Below are positions 7,981 to 16,971 of a stretch of 64,000 nt of DNA, in pieces. The stretch spans positions 961,860 through 1,025,859 of the forward strand of contig NZ_CP039373.1 of the NCBI RefSeq assembly GCF_000179235.2, given 5' to 3'. This stretch comes from Synechococcus sp. CB0101. Lineage in GTDB: Bacteria; Cyanobacteriota; Cyanobacteriia; PCC-6307; Cyanobiaceae. Both the position numbers and the translations under genes were made by a program. How positions within the stretch are numbered: position 1 is the stretch's first letter; each line of letters opens with the position of its first letter. The notes beneath the pieces are model-generated. The model saw only the letters and a program-made list of their open reading frames with translations, was not told the origin of the DNA and searched no databases.

Positions 7981-8379
7981 TCATGTCACATGGCAGGCTG
8001 GCTGGAGATCGGTGTGGCAAAAATCATGACCTTTGAACAGCAGGGGTTGTTCGAGCCACTGGGCACGGGCATAAGAGAAGCAATCGCCAAGATTGAGGCT
8101 GGCGCGATGACGACCCTTGCCGTACCGAGCGAAGGCTGCGCGTGCGATTTCGGCCTGTCCGCGATCCAGGCTCACGATGCTGATCTGTGCCGTGTTGAGA
8201 AACAGATCCAGATCTCCCTGGCCATCAGACCCGTACCGGGCCTCGATCACGATCGAGAGTTCTACAAGTAATGCGGCCGACAAGGCGCAGTGATCGGCAC
8301 TGGCAATGGCTGCATTGAAGGCTTGACGCTCCGGTTCGTTCTGAAGGATGGCCAGAACGGCTGAGGGATCGATCACCAT
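7981..8379 (-). CDS. vapC: VapC toxin, PIN-domain ribonuclease (copy 2)
   Basis: The 132-residue PIN domain is nearly identical to 3719-4126. It retains MVIDPSAVLAIL, ELSIVIEARYG and NLGDCFSYA. The last motif reads KGHDFCHTDL instead of KGDDF; that position varies in the family and the following Asp is kept, so activity is plausible. The C-terminus differs (PACHVT against AAYPVKWAS), marking the edge of the duplicated block. Its start overlaps the vapB stop. Confidence 0.88.
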   Translation of the reverse strand: MVIDPSAVLAILQNEPERQAFNAAIASADHCALSAALLVELSIVIEARYGSDGQGDLDLFLNTAQISIVSLDRGQAEIARAAFARYGKGRHRASLNLGDCFSYARAQWLEQPLLFKGHDFCHTDLQPACHVT

Positions 8380-8609
8380 CAGGAGGGAAGGCCGCTGGCG
8401 TCGTAGCCGCAGATCTCGTCAGCGCTGCGGAGATCCAGGATCGGTCGAGCCGCACAGCGCAGGGCAATCTGATCGAGGCGATAGATCAGCGAACGCTGGA
8501 GGCGTTCCTTGAGGGCCAGGATCACAGCATCCGATTTGGTTTCGCCAGCGAGGCAGGCCACCTGTGCGGCCAGGCGATCTGCCTCCGGGTTTCGGATGTT
8601 GAGAGCCAC
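8379..8609 (-). CDS. vapB: VapB antitoxin (copy 2, internal 39-bp deletion)
   Basis: From a GTG at 8609, 76 residues start (M)ALNIRNPEADRLAAQVACL. Relative to copy 1 it lacks 13 residues between KERLQR and SLIYRLDQIAL. The DNA around the gap shows AACGCTG at both deletion ends in copy 1, so slippage between 7-bp direct repeats explains the loss. The missing part lies in the linker between the DNA-binding domain and the toxin-binding tail. Neutralisation may persist, but this is not certain. Overlaps vapC (TGATG). Confidence 0.83.
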   Translation of the reverse strand: MALNIRNPEADRLAAQVACLAGETKSDAVILALKERLQRSLIYRLDQIALRCAARPILDLRSADEICGYDASGLPS

Positions 8610-8698
8610 GGCGGCGACGTGTGTAGACAGGCTTAATCTATTTTAGCTGCGGAAGGCGAGCAAGCAGACGAGTAGGAGGTATTCAGGGCCGTCCCTGC

Positions 8699-9421
8699 CT
8701 ACATCCGACCTTGCAGGGCATAAAGCAAGGTACCTGCGGTTTCGCGCAACGCCAGCCGGTTGCGTTCACGGGCACTGAGACGAGGCTCCACCGCGAGGGG
8801 CCACACGGTGAGACCCTGATGGGCAAAGGCTCGCGCTGCCCTCGGCAGCTGCCAGGGGTCGGTGATCAACAGCACCGCTGCTCCTGGATAGTGACGCTGT
8901 AACCACAGCGAAGTGTGGGTGGCGTTCTCCCAGGTGGTGCGGGCGCAGGAATCACCGGCGACCCGCTCTGGCGGCACCCCGAGCCTCAGCAAGCGCTGGG
9001 CCGTGCTGGGCTGATGACCCGACACATACACAACCGCCACCGCATTGCTGTTCAGTTGACGCGCAGCTTCAGCGGTGGTGGCCTGGGCGATCTGGGGACC
9101 ACGCCCCAGCAAAACAGCCAGGGGGAGAGGACGGTGAGAAGCCGTCACGGCGGAATCTGGCTGCCGAGCAGTCAGCCAGCGGCTCATCAGATCGGTGGCG
9201 GCTGGGGAATAGATCCCACTGCTGAGCAAGACAAGAGTCGTAAGCAGCAGCGCACGCCATGGCCAAGGCAGTGACCATGGCAACAAGCACAGCACTAGGC
9301 CAAAACCGATCGCCACCAAGGGCAGCAACAGCCAGGGGGTGAACAGCAGCTGGAGCAGAGGCTCACGCCATTGGATCCACAGCAAAGGATCCGGCGGACA
9401 GGTCTGCCATTCAATAGGCAT
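8699..9421 (-). CDS. DUF218 (YdcF/ElyC/SanA-like) envelope protein (diverged copy)
   Basis: The 240-residue protein has an N-terminus PDPLLWIQWREPLLQLLF, two or three hydrophobic segments, then the DUF218 domain with VLLGRGPQIAQATT, VYVSGHQPSTAQRLLRLGV, DSCARTTWENATHTSLWL, LLITDPWQLPRAARAF and RNRLALRETAGTLLYALQGR. It is more diverged from the other two copies than they are from each other. Its start lies inside the 3' end of the sugar phosphotransferase gene (11-bp overlap), so the two are probably co-translated. This pairing is the strongest hint that DUF218 assists the initiating glycosyltransferase step. Confidence 0.88.
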   Translation of the reverse strand: MPIEWQTCPPDPLLWIQWREPLLQLLFTPWLLLPLVAIGFGLVLCLLPWSLPWPWRALLLTTLVLLSSGIYSPAATDLMSRWLTARQPDSAVTASHRPLPLAVLLGRGPQIAQATTAEAARQLNSNAVAVVYVSGHQPSTAQRLLRLGVPPERVAGDSCARTTWENATHTSLWLQRHYPGAAVLLITDPWQLPRAARAFAHQGLTVWPLAVEPRLSARERNRLALRETAGTLLYALQGRM

Positions 9422-10823
9422 TTCCGGAGCGAAGCCGCAGGAAGGTTTTGATCAGGATCTTGATGTCAAGCTTCAGACTCCATTCACGTTGATAGGTGAG
9501 ATCGGCATAAATGCGATTTTCCATGTCTGACAACTCACGCGTTTCACCGCGCCAACCAGACACCTGGGCAAGACCCGTGATCCCAGGTTTACAGGCATGG
9601 CGCTGCATGTAACCGGGGATCACTCTGCGGTAGAGCTCGTTGTGCTGCACCGCATGGGGGCGAGGCCCCACCAGGCTCATGTCACCACGGAGCACATTGA
9701 ACAGCTGCGGCAGCTCGTCCAGGCTCCAACGGCGTAGGAAACCTCCTACAGGCGTGATGCGCGGATCATCAGCCGTGGCCTGCTTCACCACTGCTTGATC
9801 AGCAGAATCGAGCACACGCATGCTGCGAAACTTGAAACATTTGAACCGCTTTCCATCCAAGCCGTAACGATCCTGCATGTAAAAGACAGGGCCTGGACTT
9901 GAAAGCTTCACGGCAATCGCAATCACCAGCAGCAACGGTGCAATCAACACCACGCCGATGCCAGTGAGAACGAGATCAAAACTACGTTTCAGTTGGCGAT
10001 CAAGCAGACTTCCCTCACTTCCCCAGAGATCGATACAGGGCTGTGTGCCGATGCTGTCGACCGTGAAGCGCATCGTGGGATGCGCCCAGTGCGGTGCATA
10101 GACAATCGGGATGGAGCAATCTCCAAATAATTGAACCATCTGATCCATCCCCAGGCCATCACGGGTGACGTGACTGAACACCAAGCGGTCGACATCATGA
10201 CTGTTCAACCAATCACGCAGCTCTCGCAAGCCACCGGAGCAGCTGGGCAAATTCTGCGAATGTTGATCCGGCCGTGTTGGTGCCGGCGAAAACCAGGCAA
10301 TGATCTGATACCCCATCCATGTGTTGCTGGCGATCTGCTCAGCAAAAGCCTCAGCCGCATCAGGAAGACCCCAATAGACAATGGTGCGGCTGTTGCCTCC
10401 CTGACTTCGATGCCATCGCAACCACTTGCGCAGCAACACATGGGTGGACAACAACCACAACCAACCACTGAAGGCCCAAAGGCTGCTGTCGAGACGCGAA
10501 AACGATGCTGAACTTTTGCTGATAAAAGCTGCCGTTAGCAGAAGACCCAGCACAAACAACCAGGAGGTTGTGATCCGGCGGATCAGCACTCGCAGACTGC
10601 GGTGCCGATAGCTGGAATAGAGCCCGGCACGGGGAAGAATCAGGATCGCCGTCAGAGGCAGGAGGATCCAGAAAGGCAACCAGGCTTCACTGCCCAGCCC
10701 ACGACTGCCAGAGTCGAAACCCAGGAACAGCAGGGTGAGCACGAGGGGATCGAGCAGACGTTGCAGGCGGGAAATGTCCTGGCCATGCAGGCGAAACAAA
10801 CCGCCCCAAGGTGAGCGCTTCAA
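9411..10823 (-). CDS. Undecaprenyl-phosphate sugar phosphotransferase (WcaJ/WbaP-like), complete
   Basis: The 470-residue protein is the complete member of the family here. The first 280 residues hold several membrane spans and a nucleotide-binding-like domain ([34 protein letters not shown]). The catalytic bacterial sugar transferase domain starts at [15 protein letters not shown], with [44 protein letters not shown] and [15 protein letters not shown], ending near [12 protein letters not shown]. It transfers a hexose- or deoxyamino-sugar-1-phosphate to the undecaprenyl carrier. It is upstream of and overlaps the DUF218 gene. Confidence 0.93.
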   Translation of the reverse strand: MKRSPWGGLFRLHGQDISRLQRLLDPLVLTLLFLGFDSGSRGLGSEAWLPFWILLPLTAILILPRAGLYSSYRHRSLRVLIRRITTSWLFVLGLLLTAAFISKSSASFSRLDSSLWAFSGWLWLLSTHVLLRKWLRWHRSQGGNSRTIVYWGLPDAAEAFAEQIASNTWMGYQIIAWFSPAPTRPDQHSQNLPSCSGGLRELRDWLNSHDVDRLVFSHVTRDGLGMDQMVQLFGDCSIPIVYAPHWAHPTMRFTVDSIGTQPCIDLWGSEGSLLDRQLKRSFDLVLTGIGVVLIAPLLLVIAIAVKLSSPGPVFYMQDRYGLDGKRFKCFKFRSMRVLDSADQAVVKQATADDPRITPVGGFLRRWSLDELPQLFNVLRGDMSLVGPRPHAVQHNELYRRVIPGYMQRHACKPGITGLAQVSGWRGETRELSDMENRIYADLTYQREWSLKLDIKILIKTFLRLRSGNAY

Positions 10824-10845
10824 GGGTTGGGAGCTTTATTGAGGC

Positions 10846-11053
10846 AAGACCATTCAACTGTGCAAAGCCAATCGCTGCTGCTCAAAGCGCTAGAGCACGG
10901 AATCCTGGCGAAGTGCTCCTCCGCGAGCTTTCGGGCCAAATGGCCGCATCGGGCGCCCAGCTCGGCAGGCGCGCCCGGCGTGAACGGCGGTGGCATGGAT
11001 GAACTCTTCCTTGGTAAGGCCTTCACCGGCGAGGAGCTTCGGGGCCACCCGTT
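10846..11053 (-). pseudogene. Glycosyltransferase (WcaI-like) remnant
   Basis: The minus strand carries CGHLARKLAEEHFA, then a frameshift, then a tail matching the end of the glycosyltransferase at 5571-6830. Upstream, the bases around 10990-11045 match the region of that gene near 5975-6030. About 300 bp between these two parts are missing. It is the third occurrence of the gene in the module and plainly nonfunctional. Confidence 0.7.
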
Positions 11054-11109
11054 AATAGTAGCTAGACTCAGGGGTGTACCCGAGGTGCCCAGTGGCGCTT
11101 GGTCGACCG

Positions 11110-11589
11110 ATGCTTCCGCTGGTTCTCAGCAACGACGAGGATCAGCAGCTCCAGGCTCTTGCCAGCTCCCGTTCACTGCCTCACTCCATCGTTCAGCGCG
11201 CCCAGATCGTGTTGGCCTGCGGTGCTGGCGAAACCAACCCTGCCATCGCCACACGAATAGTGCTGACGGGCATGACCGTCGGTAAGTGGCGCAAGCGTTA
11301 GCGCCCGGACCTTGGCGGCAGCGACTGGGATCTCCAAAACCACGGTGCACCGTTGGCTGCAGACCTTCTCGGCCCAACCCCACCGGCAGAAGCATCACCG
11401 CTTCGCGTAAGCCTTCGGCTACAAGCTCTCCACAGATCCCTTTCTTTGTGGAGAAGGTCCGCGACATCGCCGGGCTGTACCTGAATCCTCCCGACAAGGG
11501 GATGGTGCTCTGCGTCGATGAGAAGACGCAGATCCAGGCGCTGGTCCGCACTCAGCCGCTGCTGCCCATGTGCCTGGGCTACGTGAAGG
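11110..11589 (+). pseudogene. IS630-family transposase fragment
   Basis: The first frame reads MLPLVLSNDEDQQLQALASS, then an HTH region ([29 protein letters not shown]) before a stop. After an internal deletion and frame change, a second frame gives [20 protein letters not shown] and [20 protein letters not shown], which holds a catalytic Asp of the IS630 DDE domain. Homology ends at LGYV where the next IS-derived segment starts. Neither end of the element could be defined. Confidence 0.8.
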
Positions 11590-11809
11590 CCCCCGCCGTC
11601 AGGAAAGTTGTCGCCTGGATTTTTGACCATGGCGGGGGCGATGTGAATGCCCAGCTCATCAGAAATCTGAGCCACGCTCTGCCTGTGAGGCGGGCTCATC
11701 CTCCTCCTCACATCAGCTTTAACGGCCTGGCTGTAACGACGCATTGGTCATGTCCTCAAGCCCCCGGGTGTTCAGATCAGAGGGGTGACAACTTTCCTGA
11801 AACCGGGGG
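11590..11809 (-). mobile_element. 220-bp deletion derivative of the IS3-family element
   Basis: Both ends carry related inverted repeats: CCCCCGCCGTCAGGAAAGTT at the left and, on the other strand, CCCCCGGTTTCAGGAAAGTT at the right. Inside, the minus strand encodes the first 35 residues of the IS3 orfA ([20 protein letters not shown] and [14 protein letters not shown]), then jumps to the other terminus. The rest of the transposase genes is absent, so it could move only in trans, like a MITE. It separates an IS630 fragment from the 3' end of the flippase gene. Confidence 0.7.
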
Positions 11810-13056
11810 ATTCGGCGGATCAAGCCTAATAACTATATAGAAGAACGCGCAAAGCAAGCGAATAATGGCTGCGACCATCATCGCAAAAGCCATCAAAATA
11901 GTTGGCTCAAAATATGAGATAAGAAAGATTGATGAAATCAAAGGGATAAGCGAAAAAAGCTGCCTGTAAAATAAAATTTTTGGCAGAGAAAGTACTATAA
12001 AGAATTGAGAAGCGATGAAACTCAACCCGTTAAAAGCAGCTTCGAAGGATAAAATGGAAATCAAAGGTGCAGCAGGCAAATAATCACGTCCGAACAATAA
12101 GACAACCAACTGATTGCTAACAATAGAAACTAATAACGCAATAGGGAGCATGAGACAGCCTGAAAATAATATAGTTAGCAAAACATTACGTCTCACAATT
12201 CTTACAGTCTTAGACTGAGATCTAGCATAAACGATGGAAGCGAGACTGGAGGCAAAAACTTGAAAGCTTCTAGTCGCCACGTACGATACGGAATATAATG
12301 CGAAACCATCTAGAGAGCCTAAAAGCAAAACAACAATCTTGTCATAGTTATTTATTATGACTCCAATAATTTCAGAGCGAAAAAAAGAAAGACTTAGGAA
12401 CGCAAAAGATTTATTGCTTATCAGGCCTAATCCCTTAAGCCATGACTCTTTCCAGCTCGAGAAAAAAAAGAAAAATTTGAAGATGGCAAATAATATCTAT
12501 ATACTAAAAAAATAATTGACAAAAAATATGCAAGGGAAGTTGAAAATATAAAGTATCCGACCAAGGAAACATTGAAAAATAAAGGAACCAAACAAACGAA
12601 AATCAGCAAAAAAGAAGAGTAACTAACTCTCAGAAAATTAAAAGCCAATAGGTTAGGAAATCTTTGAGTAAAGGCCAATATTAAAGAGTATATAGACGCC
12701 GCAATCGCGGTTATTACAAAAAGAAGCTTTAAATAGATTTCGGAACTGAATGGAGAGAAAAAAGCTATGAAAATCGAAGATATTGCTGATGAGAAGGTAA
12801 CAATAGAAATTACAACAGAAAAGGCACTTTTCAAATCATCATCAATTTCAGCAAACTTAAGGTTTAAGGATTTAGGCAAACCAAATAGGTTCAACTGAGA
12901 AGATAATAAAACAAAGAAAACAAACGAAGAATATATACCTCTATTCTCTATGGTAAGAGCCCTTGCAGTGGAAATATTAACCCAAAATGCAGAGATAAAA
13001 AGGAAAAAAGATACACCTAACGTTCGGAACAGAACTACATATAGACTTTTTGACAT
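11810..13056 (-). pseudogene. Wzx-like polysaccharide flippase, one frameshift, 3' end replaced by IS
   Basis: Two frames together make about 415 residues of a MATE/PST-type flippase with 10 or more membrane spans. The N-terminal frame (MSKSLYVVLFRTLGVSFFLF) is open to about 12463; the C-terminal frame continues SWKESWLKGLGLISNKSFAF and IINNYDKIVVLLLGSLDGFA, down to FFYIVIRL. The break is at an A8 tract (12462-12469); nine bases would restore the frame. The last residues run into the IS terminus. Wzx moves lipid-linked repeat units across the inner membrane. AT-rich, unlike the flanking modules, so probably horizontally acquired. Confidence 0.8.
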
Positions 13057-13059
13057 AGG

Positions 13060-14389
13060 TTACACTGAGGAAAAGATTTTTTTAAAGTTCCTAAATAAAG
13101 GGGGAATGACAAGTATAAACAGCGATAACCAAGTAAGACGAGTACTTAATCTAAGAGGATATTGAAACAAGACAAGAATACTAATAACGGAAAGTGATGC
13201 AGAAATTAGTGAAATAAGATCAAATTTATAGTACTTTAAACGCCTGTAGGGATAAAAAAGGGACAGTGCATATATGAAAAGAGTAAGCATTAAAGTAAAG
13301 AAAGATGATCCAGCAATCTGGCTAAAACCAGGATAAGGGACGACAGGTGATATCAAGTTATCTAGTAAAGCAGAATTCATTACATCGGAAGGAATTAAAA
13401 ACCCGGGAAGAGGCGAAATTGAAAGCATATTTTGGAAAAAAGAAAATGAATAGGTTTGATTAGTAGCCACCGCAGCTAAATAGTTTGAGTTAAAGAGGGA
13501 AAACAAAATAATATTTAGAAATTCAGTAAAATCAGCAGCCGCAGGAATGACAGAAAAGTATTCGAAAATTTGAGAAAAACCTTGCGTTCTAAACCTACCA
13601 AAATAAGTTCGAATAAAAGATATAGGAGCAAAAATTAAGAATAAAAACCAAAAATTTTTGTAGGATATCTTTTAAAAAGAAGACCAACGCCTAAAACAAA
13701 TATGCCAAGGGATGAATATCTAGAGTTGCCTGCAATATTAACGGATAAGATATAAAGAAAATTTACAAAATACCAAAATAAAAGGAATTTAGAGGTTTTA
13801 CGAAAATCAGATGCAGTAATTATAGTAGCTAGAATTATGAGTAATGCTGGAGAAGTCTTGACAAAAAAACTGCTAGAGAAGGAAGCAATGAAAAACTTTC
13901 GGGTTTTTGTAAAAGAAGATAGGTACTATTTCTCCACCAATTTTGAGCACCGGAGACAGATATAAAATGGAAAAGACTAGCAGAAGTGATAAATAATTGA
14001 GTAAAAAATGAAAATCTATTAATTACAAAAGAATTAACCTTTGAATTCGTAAATATCCTATCATAGGCAAAGTTGCTAAATTGAAAAGTATTTTTTTGAG
14101 ATGCGGGTAGAGGAAAAAGGAATCCTAAAAACCACAATATAATAAGCAGAATAAAGAAAATAAGACCTTGTCTGTAAAACTCTAAGAAAAAAGTAGCATT
14201 ATCAAAGCAGGAATGAAAGGTTAAATTTTTCATCAAGAGAATTATCTTGTCAGAAAAATAAGCTGTATTACATAGAGACAATGAGAAAATAAGGCATAAG
14301 AAAATATACAAAACAGGAAAAATGACTAAATAGTTTACCTTATATGATAAGGCTAGAAGAAAAATTAATAAAATTAATGCAAAAAACAT
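13060..14389 (-). pseudogene. Wzy-like O-antigen polymerase (many membrane spans), two frameshifts
   Basis: Three frames read in turn give one continuous hydrophobic protein of about 443 residues. It begins MFFALILLIFLLALSYKVNY, switches frame at an A7 tract (13863-13869) and switches again near 13670 in a short T/A run. It then continues KNFWFLFLIFAPISFIRTYF and ends near 13060. Adding one base at each site restores the frame. There are about 10 predicted membrane segments and no strong domain motif, typical of Wzy polymerases. Position between flippase and CDP-sugar genes supports the call, but it rests on topology and context. The start overlaps the rfbG stop (TAATG). Confidence 0.6.
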
Positions 14390-15471
14390 TAGTTAAAAAG
14401 CGAAGTATAATATTCCAGGTCCGAGATGCAACATTCGGCCGCACTTTGCCCAGAATAATACTTTTTGTACCAATCAATAGTCAATCTTATGGTATCCTCA
14501 AAGGTTAATAGTGATGTCCAGCCTAGGCAATGAAAAGCATAATCGGACTGAAGATGTAAATTAGAAGCCTCATGGTAAGCGCCAGAGTTATGTACAGACT
14601 TATACGAACCGTTCCAATTCTTCAAGGCTTCCATAACAAGGTCATTAACTGATCTATTGCTAGTAACGTTAGGTCCAAAATTCATGGCATTTAAAGAGAC
14701 AGATTCAGAATGCTGCTTTTGAGCCAATAATAAATAACCTCTTAAAGGCTCTAAAACATGTAACCAAGGTCTGGTGGATAATGGGTTTCTTACTATTACT
14801 TCTTTCTGCTCATGTAGAGCTCTGACAATATCTGGTATAATTCTATCAGTTGACCAATCTCCACCTCCTATTACATTACCTGACCTAACAGAAGTCAGGA
14901 ACTTATTAGAAAACTGATAATCCAAATTACCGCAGAAACTTTTTCGCATACTTGCAATACATATTTCGGCAGCTGCTTTGCTAGAACTATATGGGTCGAT
15001 TCCACCTAATGCGTCGTTTTCTCTATAACCAAAAGACCATTCGTTATTTTTATACACTTTGTCAGTAGTAATCAACACTAGGGAACACTTCCCGATATCA
15101 TTAGTCAAACAAGCTTTAATTATATTCATAGTTCCAATAACATTAACATTCCAGGTACCGACTGGATCAATAAAGCTCTCACGAACTAAAGGCTGAGCTG
15201 CTAGATGAAATACAATATCAGGCTTAACTTTTTCAACAATGGACTGAATGGAATCATAATTTAAAATGTCGCAGATAAAAGAATCAATGAAAAGTGGCTG
15301 TGTAGAGAGTTCATCAAACAAATTAGGTTTTGTAAGTGGATCCAATGACAAGCCATAAACATCGGCTCCCAATAAATCAAGCCAAATTGAAAGCCACGAA
15401 CCTTTAAAACCAGTATGGCCAGTAACTAAGACTTTCTTTTTGTACCAAAAATCAGGAGATACAGAATTCAT
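14389..15471 (-). CDS. rfbG: CDP-glucose 4,6-dehydratase
   Basis: The start MNSVSPDFW overlaps the rfbF stop by 4 bp; a start 5 codons earlier is possible. The protein of about 360 residues is an extended short-chain dehydrogenase: VLVTGHTGFKGSWLSIWLDL binds NAD, FHLAAQPLVRESF follows, LVLITTDKVYKNNEW carries the TDKVY signature of CDP-glucose dehydratases, and YSSSKAAAE gives the YxxxK pair. It converts CDP-glucose to CDP-4-keto-6-deoxyglucose, the entry to 3,6-dideoxyhexoses and related sugars. No RfbH-type dehydrase is visible in the window, so the final sugar is unknown. Confidence 0.93.
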   Translation of the reverse strand: MNSVSPDFWYKKKVLVTGHTGFKGSWLSIWLDLLGADVYGLSLDPLTKPNLFDELSTQPLFIDSFICDILNYDSIQSIVEKVKPDIVFHLAAQPLVRESFIDPVGTWNVNVIGTMNIIKACLTNDIGKCSLVLITTDKVYKNNEWSFGYRENDALGGIDPYSSSKAAAEICIASMRKSFCGNLDYQFSNKFLTSVRSGNVIGGGDWSTDRIIPDIVRALHEQKEVIVRNPLSTRPWLHVLEPLRGYLLLAQKQHSESVSLNAMNFGPNVTSNRSVNDLVMEALKNWNGSYKSVHNSGAYHEASNLHLQSDYAFHCLGWTSLLTFEDTIRLTIDWYKKYYSGQSAAECCISDLEYYTSLFN

Positions 15472-16241
15472 TTCCAAACCATCCATGGAGCTTGATTTTG
15501 AGAAATAAGACTTTCAAGAGTATTTTTATCTCTTAGTGTATCGATAGGCTGCCAAAACCCATAGTGCTTGAACGAAGAAAGCTGCCCATCTTTTGCTAGC
15601 TGCTCCAATGGTCCTTGCTCCCAGACACAAGAATCACCATCAATGTAATCAAAGATCGAAGGCTCTAGAACGAAATAACCTCCATTAATCCAGGAACCAT
15701 CGCCTTTTGGCTTCTCAACGAAGCCTTTTACATCTGAGTTGGGAGACAGATCCAATGAGCCAAATCTTCCTGGAGGCTGAACAGCTGTTACAGTTGCAAA
15801 CTTGCGAGAAGATTTGTGATGCTCTAACAAAGCGGCAATATCAACACTTGATACACCATCGCCGTAAGTCATCATAAATGTGTCATCACCAACGTATTCT
15901 TTAATCCGCTTAATTCTTCCGCCAGTCATAGAATACTCACCTGTATCAATCAAGCTAATCTTCCATGGTTCCGAATTTTGACAATGTACTTCTGTAGTAT
16001 TAGAAGATAAATCAAAAGTTATATCTGATTGATGTAAAAAATAATTTTGAAAATACTCTTTTATCACATAACCCTTATATCCAAGACATATGACGAATTC
16101 ATTTAAACCAAAAGTACTATAATATTTAATTATATGCCAAAGTATGGGTTTGCCTCCTATTTCAACCATCGGCTTAGGCTTGACATTTGATTCCTCGCTG
16201 ATCCTAGTTCCAAGACCACCAGCCAATAAAACAACTTTCAT
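15468..16241 (-). CDS. rfbF: Glucose-1-phosphate cytidylyltransferase
   Basis: The 257-residue protein starts MKVVLLAGGLGTRISEESNV, with KPKPMVEIGGKPILWHIIKY, the nucleotidyltransferase signature. MMTYGDGVSSVD carries metal-binding Asp residues, and VEKPKGDGSWINGGYFVL and FWQPIDTLRDKNTLE are typical of the RfbF family. It makes CDP-glucose from CTP and glucose-1-phosphate for RfbG next door. It is the first gene of the minus-strand run ending at the flippase. The IS3-family element begins about 95 bp upstream of its start, so its original promoter may be lost or altered. Confidence 0.95.
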   Translation of the reverse strand: MKVVLLAGGLGTRISEESNVKPKPMVEIGGKPILWHIIKYYSTFGLNEFVICLGYKGYVIKEYFQNYFLHQSDITFDLSSNTTEVHCQNSEPWKISLIDTGEYSMTGGRIKRIKEYVGDDTFMMTYGDGVSSVDIAALLEHHKSSRKFATVTAVQPPGRFGSLDLSPNSDVKGFVEKPKGDGSWINGGYFVLEPSIFDYIDGDSCVWEQGPLEQLAKDGQLSSFKHYGFWQPIDTLRDKNTLESLISQNQAPWMVWK

Positions 16242-16394
16242 GACGACTGCTATTCTGTCGGATATTGAAGATGTTGGAAAAGACGACTTGCGACCCTCCC
16301 AATCCTACAAATTCTACACCATCAAAGTGCCCCCGGTTTCAGGAAAGTTGTCACCCCTCTGATCTGAAAACCCGGCGGCTTGAGGACACGACCA

Positions 16395-16901
16395 ATGCGT
16401 CGTTACAGCGAGGCCGTCAAAGCTGATGTGAGGAGGCGGATGAGTCCGCCTCACCGGCAGAGCGTGGCCCAGATATCAGCAGAGCTGGGTATTCACGTGG
16501 TCACCCTCTACAGCTGGAGGAAGGCCTGGCGGTTGCAGGGGGAGGTAGTTCCTGCTTCTCAGAAGGATCCAGAGGGTTGGGGGCCTGCCGACAAGTTCAC
16601 GGTGGTCCTGGAAACCGCCGGTCTGAACGCGACAGAACTGGGTGGCTATTGCCGTGAGCGGGGGCTGTTTCCTGAACAGGTGGACCGCTGGCGCCAAGCA
16701 GCCCAGGATGCCAATGCCCAGCCGCTGCTGACGATGGCCGATCAGAAGGACCTCCAAAAGCGGCACCAGGAGGACCAGCGGGAGATCAAGCGGCTGCAAC
16801 AGGAGCTGCGCCGTAAGGACAAGGCCCTCGCGGAGGCGGCAGCGCTGCTGATCGCCTCAAAAAAGATTCAGGCCTTCTGGGGAGAGGACGGGGACGATTG
16901 A
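16395..16901 (+). CDS. IS3-family transposase OrfA (copy 1)
   Basis: The 168-residue protein starts [21 protein letters not shown] helix-turn-helix region (QSVAQISAELGIHVVTLYSW) recognises the IS ends. A second HTH-like region and a C-terminal coiled coil (KDLQKRHQEDQREIKRLQQE) follow. It ends GEDGDD and its stop codon overlaps the TTG start of orfB (ATTGA), the usual place for coupling or frameshifting to an OrfAB fusion. It is identical to the OrfA at 25446-25952 as translated. Here the downstream orfB is interrupted. Confidence 0.92.
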   Translation: MRRYSEAVKADVRRRMSPPHRQSVAQISAELGIHVVTLYSWRKAWRLQGEVVPASQKDPEGWGPADKFTVVLETAGLNATELGGYCRERGLFPEQVDRWRQAAQDANAQPLLTMADQKDLQKRHQEDQREIKRLQQELRRKDKALAEAAALLIASKKIQAFWGEDGDD

Positions 16902-16961
16902 CCTCGCCTGACGATCGCCGGAAGGCCCTGGAGATCTTTGAGGAGGGCATGGCCAATGGTG

Positions 16962-16971
16962 CCCGGGCTCG
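16962..16971. repeat. 10-bp target-site duplication of the ISAs1-family element (left copy; right copy at 18214-18223)
   Basis: CCCGGGCTCG occurs immediately outside both ends of the element with no mismatch. Confidence 0.93.

Noticed and set aside
11298-11744. A 148-codon minus-strand frame spanning the small IS derivative and the IS630 fragment
   Set aside because: Only the first 35 residues are orfA; the rest is read across the IS terminus and antisense to the IS630 fragment.
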